Of a stretch of DNA of 64,000 bases, positions 51,597 to 62,022 are shown one piece after another; within the stretch, counting starts at the first letter, position 1; every line of letters begins with the position of its first letter. The DNA lies in assembly GCA_033558025.1 (NCBI GenBank), contig JAUCEF010000011.1, positions 2,356,001 to 2,420,000 on the forward strand. The letters run 5' to 3'. The stretch comes from Phytophthora sp. 'mugwort' (Eukaryota > Oomycota > Peronosporomycetes > Peronosporales > Peronosporaceae). The notes under the pieces are model-generated. The model saw nothing but the letters and a program-made list of their open reading frames with translations. It did no database searches and had not been told where the DNA came from. Made by a program: the position numbers and the translations under genes.

Positions 51597-53580
51597 GTGA
51601 ACGTTGCGGCGGACATCGAGACCAACTGCAACAACGTGGAACAGTCACTTCGTCTTGCGATGATCACAGTACTGGGTCACGGCGCAATTAACGAAGGCAA
51701 GTTCACGTCGTGGAGTACCAGCCAGCAAGTTCTAGAGCTCAGATTCGACACGTTGGCCGCCACAGTTGCTATGCCGGACAAGAAAATTCGCAAGGCACTG
51801 GTCTGCGTGCAGCAAGCTCTTGCCGCAGACCGCCTCAGTCGTGCCGACTATCGGTCGCTTCTGGGTCGCCTTCGTCATCTACAACGGCTATGCCAGTATG
51901 AGCGCCAACTCCGTCGATGGCAGCGCGTCCCCGTCTCCGAGGAAATGAAACAAAATCTCATTTGGTGGCCCAGAATTCTCGAGGCCCCGCTCCTCAATGG
52001 AGTACCGTTGGCCTACTTCCAGACTAGTCCAAAGCGTGATGTTATCGTCGAGATGGATGCTTCTGATACCGCACTTTGCGCTCTCGTTAGGTCGGAACGT
52101 CTCGTCTTACGGTACGAGTTTTCGTAACAGGAGCGGGTTCTTATCCAAGCAACCGAGGCTGATTCAGCCGTTGGTTTTGACATTAACTTTCATGAGATCC
52201 TGTCGTGCGCCTTTGCTGTCCAGGGCTTGGGGTCGATTATGGTCTACCAAACGTTGCAACCCGCCGTCTGCGCCACTACATGTTCAGTTCCGAATTGACA
52301 ATACCTCAGCGGTGGCATGGCAGACCAAAATGGCTTCGCGCAAATCACGTGCTCAAATAATCATTCGGCTTCTTGGGTACTGGGAGCTACAGTTTGGACT
52401 TCGATTCTCGTCTACACATGTGGCTGGAGTGGCGAACCGGATCGCTGACGCGGGCTCTCGTTCTAACAGCAGCAATGCTATGGCTCGTGTATTTGCAGAA
52501 CTAACGTGTGGTTGGACGCAGGTCCACCCGGCAACGGACGTTTCCTGCCTAGAAGCGATTTGGCGTACTATTTCCGAGCGCACTCTGTCGCGGTGCCCAC
52601 CTACGGAAAATACCTTAGTGCGCTAAAGTCGTGGTATCGACGGACGACCCGCCGCGGCACCCAAGCCGCGCTGCTCGGTTATTCTACGGACGTCAAGCTA
52701 CAGCTCATTACCGACTTCACTCTCCACGGCTTCCAGCACGGTTATGGTTCGAATCGTCCCGTTCGGGGCGCTACGATCGCCGCTACGCTGCACAGGATTT
52801 TACATTTCTTCCAAGCAGCGACACTCGATTTCCCCAGAAGCCATCCACAAATTCGCATAGTCTTAAAAAAGGCATCTACTGCCTCGATGGGCCCGTTCGT
52901 CACAAGTCTCCGGTTTCGCTTCAACTACTCGAGCAATGCTACGATTATCTAGACATGTCCACGCCTTCAGACTAAACTTTCTGGTTTTTTGTGTCTGTCA
53001 TTCTTCTTTTTCCTGCGACGGTCCGAAATTGCTTCCAATGGCAAACGATTTGCGTGGTTTGCGATCAAGGCAGTTGACTTGGTGCTACTTGACCAGTCCG
53101 GGTCAGCAACCTTGCTAGCACACGAGGCCGAGTCCGTGCACATTCGGCTAAAAACAAAAATGGGTCGAAGACAAGCCAGCGCGGAACATCAACGCTGAGA
53201 ATGTTGAATCGCTCAGGACATCGATTTTTGTGTCCGGTCTTCGGGGATCTCTGTCTCTTCAAGGCGCGACGTACACTCCCTGTCGATATTCCAGTGGCCG
53301 TCTTCACCAACATCAGCGGTCAACCCGACTGCAACTCAGCGGCCAAGTTGGCCAAGGCAATCCGTCAAACCGCAGCGACCCTCGGTAGCAACGCCGCGGA
53401 ATTCAGCCCGCATTCCCTGCGTGCGGGTGGAGCGACCCACATGTACCGGGCTGGCGTCGACGCGCTCACGATTCAGTTCCATGCGCGCTGGGCGTTTGAC
53501 ACATTCAAGGGTACAGCAGACTGTGCAAGGAGTCGGTCGAACATCTCGCAACAAAATTGTTTCCGGCCAGAAGCGCATCC
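51597..53580 (+). mobile_element. DIRS-like retrotransposon relic (RT-RNaseH-tyrosine recombinase)
   Basis: Plus-strand frames follow DIRS order. The end of the RT domain (LRLAMITVLGHGAINEGKFT, then VAMPDKKIRKALVCVQQALA and SLLGRLRHLQRLC) and RNase H (DVIVEMDASDTALCALV; RIDNTSAVAWQTKMASR; THVAGVANRIADAGSR) are at 51597-52500. A recombinase N-terminal region is at about 52530-52880. The tyrosine recombinase core is at 53201-53510, with SPHSLRAGGATHMYRAG (HxxR) and FHARWAFDTFK, after which the frame is lost. The second catalytic His/Trp of the family (HGRW) reads HARW here. Multiple frameshifts make it inactive. Split direct or inverted terminal repeats were not mapped. Confidence 0.75.
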
Positions 53581-53589
53581 ATCGGCTTC

Positions 53590-54348
53590 ACTGAGGGCTT
53601 ATAGAACCACCTTCTACGTGGGGTTTCATCTCGCTTCTCTAAAGCGAGTTGATGGTGATTCTGTAAGCTCTCACTGAATAAAGATCGGTGTGTTTTGTCC
53701 CCACGACGATGTGTTCATGGAAACGCTCGGAGCTTTGGAACAATCAGAGCAATCGGAACGGCTCGTGTCCGCAAACAGCACTACTTAAAGCGACCAAAAA
53801 ATGTACGTGTGTGGTGCTCATTGTAGCTGAAGCTGTAGCATATACACGTGCTCCATGCTGAAATGTCTTGCGTATAGCTCGTGCAAACTTGTCACGATCG
53901 ATTAACACCGTGTATGCTTCAGCAACAAGAGTCTTACGAATACGTCGTAGTTGTTAAAACATAAATATTTGGCACGGTACGATAGATACTAGGTGAACCG
54001 ATAATACGGCCGGAAAAGCTCCACAAGCTCTGTACGCTCACGCTTGACTGCAAAACTCCAGAGCTGAAAACCCATTATCAAGCAATACGGTGGACATCTA
54101 CTAGTAACGTTGCTGAGTCTTCAAGAGATGCCCTCGAGCAAATGAACATTAACAAAGTATTTGAGTAAAGGCTTCTCCGTTGCATCCATTTCATCCCTTC
54201 ACTAATCAGACCGAATAATCAGCGCCAGGTCGATCGATCGCATCAGAAAGTTAATCGTACCGAGTTGCCAGTTGCCAGTTGTGCACAGCTGCATAAAGTG
54301 TCGATGCTTTGCTGGGCACAGGAAAACCATCCTTCTTCGAGACCTTTC
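53590..54348. other. Spacer downstream of the DIRS relic
   Basis: No coding region is supported. Short duplicated words (for example GTTGCCAGTTGCCAG near 54264) and AT-rich sequence only. Confidence 0.45.
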
Positions 54349-55060
54349 TCACGAGCAGAGTGAATTCCGTTCCACGGTTGATGATCTTAACCATCCAGCC
54401 GAATCCAACTCTCCGCAACGGGCTGCAACACGAATCAAATATCGGAATATATCCGACTGCAGCAACAGAGTTGATAGTACATGTAGTAAAATTCCGTCAT
54501 GAAGGTGAATTGTTTGCAGTCCGAACGCGCTTAATGATCTTGTCGAACGGCATTTCCAATCACGGGCTCGCGGATAATCACGATGGCAGCGCGCAGCCAC
54601 CTCGGCGATTCCATCACTCGAACTATTTGATTGCATCGACGTCCTTTTCGGAGTTGTTCTGGTTAGATGCCTCTTTCCCAACTTTTTGGCTTTCTTCTGC
54701 TCCTTCTGCCGCTTCACTCGAGCTTCCGATTCTTCAGCTACCTCCAGCTTCTTCTCATTGTCTGTCAAATCAATTGTCAATAGATGCAAACTTTAAGTGA
54801 ATAATTTGAAAGTAAATAAGCATTGATGTACCAGCCACACACCTTCCATAGCGTCCAGCTTCTTGGTCATCAACGGGTCCCACTTACGCTTGGACGCACG
54901 CCCTCTGCAGTCTGCTTTCACCTGATCCACCGTCGAGCGCTCCACCCAAATGCTCTAGAGAAGTCTATAAGGATAGTCGTCAATACACCACCAACGTTCA
55001 GCTAGTATCATCCAACTAATAGTCCACACACGCTTTTTTGCCGTTGAATATGGTGGCCAT
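54349..55060 (-). CDS. Small three-exon gene, unknown function
   Basis: Exons by GT-AG and phase: 55060-55028, 54954-54843 and 54761-54349, giving 185 residues as read. The product starts MATIFNGKKAC, then SIWVERSTVDQVKADCRGRA, KRKWDPLMTKKLDAMEG and a charged helix (NEKKLEVAEESEARVKRQKE). Sequence after about residue 75 looks unlike protein; in another frame the same DNA gives EASNQNNSEKDVDAIK and a stop at 54625-54623, a more natural end. A one-base indel or sequencing error near 54690 may therefore have altered the C-terminus. It lies 47 bp beyond the stop of the SDR gene on the same strand. The function is unknown. Confidence 0.45.
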
Positions 55061-55107
55061 GCAAGTCAGTCCTGAGTTTTTCATATTATCGACGAAGCAT
55101 GGCACAA

Positions 55108-56293
55108 TCAACTCGTTTTGCTTAGTTTCGCTGTTCCCTTTCCGCTAATGCCGTGTGTCCCAACGAACGTGTCCATGCCATTCAAACCTCCACCTAGACG
55201 GACTACAAAATCATACAGAGGTACCGGTAGAACTCGTGATACGGTGGGGGCCCATGACAACATCAACCCTCTCCAACCCGAAAAGCACGACACGAGCAGC
55301 TCGTCACCACGCCGCATCGAGTTGTAGATCGTATCGGCCACATCAGAAGCCGGAAGCATTGGAATAAAAAAGCGCGATATCTTAAGAGCCCAGTCATCTG
55401 CAGCTAAGGCCCCGGCAAACATCCCCGTGTCCACTGCAGCAGGACAAACTAGAAGCGTCCGAACCGACTTGACATTGTCATGCCACAGTTCCAAGCGCAC
55501 TACACACCAGTCGCACCCATTAATATCAATAACCAGCCACAATGAAGTAGAGAACGATCAACTTACGGGCTTCATGGAAGGCGTTCACGGCGGCTTTGCT
55601 GGCACAGTAGTCAGTCAATCCCGCGCTGCTCGTCATGCCCATCACCGACGACAAGGTCACCAGCAGCGCCTCTGGGGCCTTCTTCATCGACGGGAGCGCC
55701 GCCTGCACCGTCCAAAAGTGCGCCAGCGTATTTACCGCGAACGTCTTCTGAATCTGCTCAGGCGTCAAGTCTTCAAGCGACCTCCCCACCACAATACCTA
55801 CCAGCACAAAACACGCTCCGTAAGACCGCTCCATCTGCGTTCGTTGCAGCGAATGATACACTACCGCTCACCTGCATTATTAACCAGCACTCCAATGTGT
55901 TTCGGGGCAATGTCCCCCACTATGCGAGCAATAATGGCATGCACCGTCCTGTCAACACTCTCGTCAGCACAATACGTATCACCAATGACACCACCACGTC
56001 TCTTACCGATGGTCAGACACGTCGCATTCATACACAAACACTTTTTTCCCCTCGCCGCCTTCTTGGGACTGCACTAACTCCTTCTGCAGCTTCTTCAGAG
56101 CATTCAAGTCGATATCCAGCAGCGCTAGCGTTACGTTTTCCGCCTCCATAAAGACCTTCTGCGCCAATCTCTGCCCGATGCCGCTCGCTGCGCCCGTGAT
56201 TACTACGACCTTGCCATCCAGAGAGAACGGACGCCTTCTAATAACCCCCACTAGCAGCCACAGCACCAGCACCAACGTGACAAGCAGCAGCAT
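55108..56293 (-). CDS. Short-chain dehydrogenase/reductase, membrane-anchored, four exons
   Basis: Exons by GT-AG and phase: 56293-56007, 55948-55872, 55797-55567 and 55499-55108, giving 328 residues. An N-terminal hydrophobic helix (LLLVTLVLVLWLLVGVI) anchors it, probably to ER or lipid droplets. The classical SDR marks are complete: cofactor loop TGAASGIG at 33-40, NNAG at 119-122, N144, S172, Y185 and K189 (YCASK). VCPAAVDTGMF follows the expected position of the substrate loop. Size and layout resemble the RDH10/HSD17B11 (SDR16C) group, which oxidise or reduce lipid-like alcohols and ketones with NAD(P)(H). The substrate is unknown. It shares a 144-bp head-to-head promoter with C2CD5. Confidence 0.9.
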
Positions 56294-56437
56294 GGTGACA
56301 AAGTGTCACTAAGAAGCGTCACTAAAGCGAGACTACATATTTTGGCCAATCATGATAACTTTAGATTGCAATTTGCAGCCAATCGACGACGTGATCCTAT
56401 CGTGCTACGTACGTAGCCATTATCCAACGTAGCCAAG
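56294..56437. promoter_or_regulatory. Bidirectional promoter between SDR and C2CD5
   Basis: The two start codons are 144 bp apart and diverge. The spacer holds CCAAT at 56346-56350 and 56379-56383, and two GTAGCCA words (56413-56420, extended to GTAGCCAT, and 56429-56435) directly before the C2CD5 ATG. Shared control is likely from the distance alone. Confidence 0.6.
56413..56420 (+). promoter_or_regulatory. Recurrent upstream motif, C2CD5 copy
   Basis: GTAGCCAT, ending 17 bp upstream of the C2CD5 ATG, with a second partial copy (GTAGCCA) at 56429-56435. Confidence 0.45.
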
Positions 56438-59400
56438 ATGCCGTGCACGATCAAGATCCGGCTCGTGGAGGCGCGCGACATGCCCGTGGTGGACCGCACG
56501 AGCAAGCTGGCGGACGCGTACGTGGGTATCACGTTTGCGAGCTTTGAGGCCAAGTCCTCCGTCTCCAAGAAGACGCTCAACCCCAAGTGGGACGAGGAGT
56601 TCCGCTTCGATGTGGCCGACGACTCTGTGCTGCAGAGCCAGCCTATCGAGTTCAAGCTCATGGACCATGACGTGTACACGACAGACGCCACTGTGGGCAT
56701 CGTGTACGTGGACCTCAACTGCCTGCTCATGCGGGACGGCCACGTCATCCAGGGCTGGTTCCCAGTGTACGACACGCTGCTCGGAGTCCGCTGTGAACTG
56801 AGTTTAGTGATCCGACTTCAGTACTTTGGAGACGTCAATCCGTTCCGCGAGTCCTCGGCCGGTGTGCAGTTTTTCGGATTGTCCACATTGGACCCCAGTC
56901 TGTACCGGATCGAGAGCATGCTGGGCTTTGTGGAGGAGCTCGTGGTGCACGCCGACCCCGAGTATTCGTGGAGCGACAACTTTCGGACGTCGAGACGCAG
57001 TAACGAACATCGACAGTTGCTGCTGTATAAATTGTCGTCACAGGTTGTGACACTTGTGGGAAAGAAGGCATTGGAGCTGGGGGGCAACGCCGTCTTGGCA
57101 TACAAACAGTTCTTTGATGTAGAAGGAGATAGTGGACTGGTGGCACGGGCTTGTGGCACGGCGTGTTATATTACACCCGTGGGGAAGAATGAGTTGATGA
57201 CGGGGGATAGTGGCAATAGTCAGCAGCGGACACATAGCGAGGATGGTCATGGACATGACGGGGAACTGAAAGTGGATATTAGCAAGGACGATCTTACGGC
57301 GGGAGCAGATAGTGTCGAGGCGCTGGTATCGCCCCGATTTTTCCCACGTCGCGTGCTGAAGTCACTGAAGGCACCAGAGGCGTTCAATATCTCGGCGCAC
57401 GATGTGAGGTCATGATGCTAAGTAACTAGTAGCGTGGCACTCATCTTCTGTGCTTTTATGTGATTTTTTTCGATGATTTTTTTTTTCAGGAGGTGCAATT
57501 GATCACACTAAAAGTGTTTAATCCTGCCACAAGGATCCGGTTGGCTGGGATCGTCAGTGCACGCTCGGTGAAGTATCTTGGCAAACTGGCGACGAAGTTG
57601 GCTGATCAGGAAACACGCGACTCATGGTGGCTTGAACTGCGTGAAGAGGTATACTTGCACTTTATCAGTTTTTTAGCGATAGGGGATGAAAAAAAAAAAG
57701 CTGATCATATGATCATTCTTCGTTTGTTGCGCAGATCCGGGCACATGCACAGTCACTCCAGTGCCCCTTCGTAATCGGCTACACAGAGTCCTGCACCATT
57801 CACGATGATGTCTGTGTGATCTCCGCCTCGTACGTTATCAGTCGTGGACCTGGCACAATCTACATGTATAGTGATTATGCTGACGCTCCTGTTGATTGTA
57901 AATGTGAGCAGAGGAACGGCGGCAGTGATGAAAAATCCTCTCGAAGAGAGGCCAGCTCGGCGGGATATCGCTACTAGCTATGACGCGGATGATGATGGGC
58001 CTGATGTACACGCAGCTTCTTCTCCCATGCTAAATCTGCCTCTACCGGAGCTTTCCACTTCACTTGGACGCCGCAGCCCCTCGTTCTCGTACATGGCCCA
58101 TCCACCGATTCCATCAAGAACAAGAACAAGGTTTGGCACCCACAACGCGTTGCAATTATGGAGGTTTTAAACGTTTTCTGACGTGAATATGGTGTATGGA
58201 AACAGAAGGAGCCGGGTTTCCAAATCACCTTGTCTTTTATGCCATATTCCGTACTCGCGATCCCTCGCGCCATTTTCAAAGTACGTCGTAGTTGCTACTA
58301 CCGTATCCTTACTTTAAGGGAGTTATGTTACTCATCGTACGTATATGTCAGTATGCGGATGGTTCGTTGCGGCGTGTGCGGCAATAAATGGGTTCCGGAG
58401 ATGATGATTGCATCCATTGAGCCTCCTGCCGGTCTTGCAATGATGGGGAAAGGAACTTTTATTCAAGCACGAGTTTGCCGTCAGCGCAGGAAAGGAACGG
58501 GTGACGTTAACGCCACCATCGTGTCGGACGCTTTGCCATTCCTCGAGTACGAGCTGTATCGCCAGGTATGTTTTTGTTTTAAAAAAACTTGTGTTTTCAC
58601 CAGACACGGACCTGCTAATACTAACTTGTAAGGGTTTTTGTTTTAATCTATTAAGCTCATTGTGAAGATGAAAGTGCTCGGTGTGAACGCCGTGTTTGCT
58701 TTTGACTCCCAGATTCAAGTCGGTGGTTCACTTGTTGTCGGTGTCATTACTGGCACTGGTCTTTATCTTCCTGCTCTCCCCCCTCCTCCAACGCTCCGAA
58801 TTGAACGAAACATTGATGTGAGTTTTCTATGTTTTTTGCAATATTCTGTTGAGTAGAATATTCACTTTTGTGTGTGTTTGTACGCGTATTTGTCCAGGTG
58901 AAAGACGAAGAAGATCGGCGCCTTGTTCAGTTACAAGCACAAATTGAGGAACTCAGCACATTCAACAAGGACAGAGTACGCATTTTTTTTTCTGAGCGCA
59001 AGTCTGCAAATATTTAGTCTAATTTTTGTCGTTGAACAATGCTATTGCCAGCTCCATCGGGACCGTGTTTGCATCGTTCAACCTGAGTACGAATACTACG
59101 TTGGAGGCAAAAATGCGCGTAACCAGCTCCAAGTTAGCACTTCGCTTTCTTCAGATCAGGATGATGAAAATGGTAGGGGGTTTAAGCGCCCATTTCAGCT
59201 TTCCCAGTCTCGATCTTCCTCGAGAAGGGCGCGCAGGAGGCAGCTAGCACAGCCGTCTTCAGACGACGGAGTTGCTGCCCAGACAAGCACGAATACAGGC
59301 AATGCAACTACACCAGAACTCTCGACTACACCGGATAATGGGAGCACTACACCTCCACGAGATTCAGGAACGCCGCCAGCGCCAGCATCTCAGACTTCTC

Positions 59401-60760
59401 TTGACAATGACTCGAAGACACTCAGCTCTTCGTCGGACTCAAGCTCCGAGTCGGAGGAAGAGGCGTTCGTCGATGGCTTCAGCGACTCGAAGGAGACTTT
59501 TGTATTGGAAATCGATGACGAAACTGATGAAGACCTCATGTCGGTGCTACTGGAGCAGGAGTTACCAGAGGTGAACGATTGTGCTTGCACTTTTGCTCAG
59601 ATACAGCGAAATGACTATTATCGTGTGTGAGTGCAGGGCATCTACATGTGCAATACCGATCGACTTCCAGGAGATTTCACTCCTGGCGAGAATGTACACT
59701 TAATTGTGTCGATGAAGCGAGTGGAATGGGATGAAGACCGAATGCGCGATACGCGCCTCAACGAGTTGTTGTCGGTTGTGTTTAAGGAACTTTTTGCAAG
59801 GTACGCCAGCCTATTGCTATCCTTACTGCACGTCATAGTCTACTTTGCTAAACATCTTTGGGCTTCTATTCAGCTTGTTGTTTAAAGTGCGCTCGTATGC
59901 GCCTTGTGCTATCTGTGGCTTGAAAACGCGAGTTGCAGTAGCTTCCGAAACAATGGTGCGACGCAGCACGATTGTGTATCCATTTCAGTAAGTGTAGCTA
60001 ACTTCTATCCGTGTATTCAAAGCTTGAAGTGGTTCTAAGCGGCATGGCGGTCCTGGAGAAAAACTGGGAAGACCCGCTTGAAAGTCTTTTGAACAATGCC
60101 GCAATGGCTCTCGAGACACAGGAAGCTGATTCCCCAGACAAAGCGACTTTGGTATCGCCAGCGGTGCACGACATTCCGTTATCTGGCAAAAGTAGCACCT
60201 CCAAGCTCCACATCCTGATGCCGCCTCCAACGCGAAGCTTTTCGCACTTTCGTGCGACCAACTCCATCACGTCAGGCTCTGGGCATGGAGCACCAACTGC
60301 ACCAGCTCCCCACGGTCGCGAATGGATTGAGCTAACGCCGCTCGGTTACATCCCTGGCGCCCACGTGACCCGCTACCTTGGGCGTGTGACGCTCCACTTT
60401 ATTAAAGAAAGCTGGACAGTGCGAGAGAGCGGCGGGCTCGGCGCTTTCTACCACTTGTTCCTGAGTGAAGCCATCGCGATCGTTCGTGCCCACGTGCGAT
60501 CCTTGGGTGGCAATGCCATGCTAACCTTCCGTCTTGTGCCCATTGAGTCCAGTCAGCTCTACCGCAATCAAGTGTACAACATGATTAGCATCACGGGCGA
60601 CGTCGTCATGATCGAGCGCGAGGTGGACACCAACATCGCGTACCCGCCCAACATATGGAGCTCCAAATCCTCCCACGCAGCAGAAGTCGACAAGCTCTCG
60701 TCCTTCGACGACGCCTTTGCTAGTGTTACCATTAAAGACTCAGACAACAGCGAGTGCTAA
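56438..60760 (+). CDS. C2CD5: C2CD5 (CDP138) orthologue, twelve exons
   Basis: Exons by GT-AG, phase and family conservation: 56438-57403, 57490-57648, 57735-57829, 57912-58130, 58206-58280, 58352-58565, 58656-58817, 58898-58975, 59052-59570, 59637-59800, 59874-59955 and 60023-60760, giving 1156 residues. It starts with a C2 domain (about 1-125; KIRLVEARDMPVVDRTSKLA, LNPKWDEEF, LMDHDVYTTDATVG), followed by family marks such as GWFPVYDTLLGVR, GFVEELVVHADPEYSW and GNAVLAYKQFFDVEG. A Cys-pair motif (PCLLCHIPY ... CGVCGNKW) suggests metal binding. FVLEIDDETDED, FKVRSYAPCAIC and a conserved C-terminal domain with PLGYIPGAHVTRYLG follow. Animal C2CD5 is a phospholipid-binding Akt substrate in vesicle fusion. 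The exon 11 donor (ATG|GTGCGA) and exon 9 donor are the least certain. Confidence 0.88.
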
Positions 60761-60792
60761 AATCAACGATAATGTTGAAGTTTTCCTCGCAA

Positions 60793-60804
60793 ATGGCTAC
60801 ATTT
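60793..60804 (+). promoter_or_regulatory. Recurrent upstream motif, PPIL1 copy
   Basis: ATGGCTACATTT, 88 bp upstream of the PPIL1 ATG and 32 bp after the C2CD5 stop. It is in the opposite orientation to the other copies relative to the gene. Confidence 0.45.
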
Positions 60805-60892
60805 AAATTAAACTTTATGAGAACACCATTCTCTACAAGAACACTCTAACCAATAATCACAAGAGTGGAATTTGATCATCACCAACGCAAAT

Positions 60893-61795
60893 ATGGCTGC
60901 ACCAGCGACGTCCAAGCCGCCGACGCACGTGGTCTTCGAGACGACCGTGGTGCGTCTTGCTTGGCCACATCTATGATACAGGCTCTTCTCCTAATGATGG
61001 GCCTAAATTTCATCTTCAAATCGCTGTAGGGCGACTTCACTATGGAGCTCTACACGGAGCATGCTCCTCGCACGTGTTGGAATATCGCGGAGCTTGCGCG
61101 ACGCGGCTACTACAACAACACCATCTTCCACCGCATCATTAAGGACTTTATGATCCAGGGCGGAGACCCTACGGGCACGGGCCGAGGCGGAGAGTCCATC
61201 TACGGGTACAATTGGATGCCATTGAAAATGGCTACACGTCACGGAGCCTAACGTGATAAATGGATATTGTGATTGTAGTGCCAAGTTTGACGATGAGATC
61301 ACCAAGGAGCTCAAGCACACGGGTGCTGGTGTGCTGTCCATGGTGAAGAGTTGGAGAATTTTCCAGCAGAAAGGAGATTTTGTTGGTTAAGTTAACTGAT
61401 TGACTCGGTGTTTTTGTGTATGGTTGTGTGTTTAGGCGAACTCGGGGCCTAACACGAACGGTAGCCAGTTCTTCATTACGTTGGCGCCAACGCCGTGGCT
61501 GGATGGTATGGATGGGACTGAGTTTTTTTGTGTGTGGTGTGGAGATTTAGCTGACGTCATTTAACTGGGTTGTGTTTTTTTACTTGTTGATTTAGGTAAG
61601 CACACGGTGTTTGGTCGGATTTCGTCTGGGATGAAGGTGATTCAACGCATGGGCATGGTGCCGACAGGCGCTAATGACAGGTACGAAAGGTTTTTGAAGG
61701 ACGTGACGGGAGGAGTTGAACTGAGTGGTGACTTTCTGTGGTACAGACCTCGCGAGGAGATCCACGTTAAGCGGGCGTACCCGATTTCACAATAA
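60893..61795 (+). CDS. PPIL1: Peptidyl-prolyl cis-trans isomerase PPIL1, six exons
   Basis: Exons by GT-AG and phase: 60893-60949, 61030-61205, 61279-61342, 61436-61505, 61596-61680 and 61747-61795. The 166-residue product has the same length as human PPIL1, a cyclophilin of the spliceosome (SKIP/SNW1 partner). Visible marks are [20 protein letters not shown] with catalytic Arg54, a GGESIYG loop, then [20 protein letters not shown] and [12 protein letters not shown], and the typical end [16 protein letters not shown]. The final intron hides inside an apparently open frame: reading through it gives 20-odd non-conserved residues, while splicing restores the family sequence. The start is the first ATG, with no targeting signal. 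Confidence 0.93.
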
Positions 61796-61952
61796 AACAA
61801 CGTGATTAAGAGCTCACGAACATGCAAATTGGGATTAGCAACATGCAAGGAGCGTCATATAGTTGCAATTGGCTGTGGTCTATCTGCACGGTCAGTCTGT
61901 CCTGTTGTATTATTTATTTGTATTATACAAGTCACGGTATAGTTATCTGCAG

Positions 61953-61962
61953 ATGTAGCCAT
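61953..61962 (+). promoter_or_regulatory. Recurrent upstream motif, LRR gene copy
   Basis: ATGTAGCCAT, ending 60 bp upstream of the LRR ATG, in the sense orientation. Confidence 0.45.
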
Positions 61963-62022
61963 GACCAATCCTGGCTGAAGAGTCACGGATTTTCTGATAA
62001 TGGCCAAGTAGACGTGTGTCGA

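Noticed and set aside
61681..61746. Reading PPIL1 exon 5 straight through to the stop
   Set aside because: Read-through adds non-conserved residues, whereas a GT-AG intron restores the cyclophilin family sequence exactly in phase.
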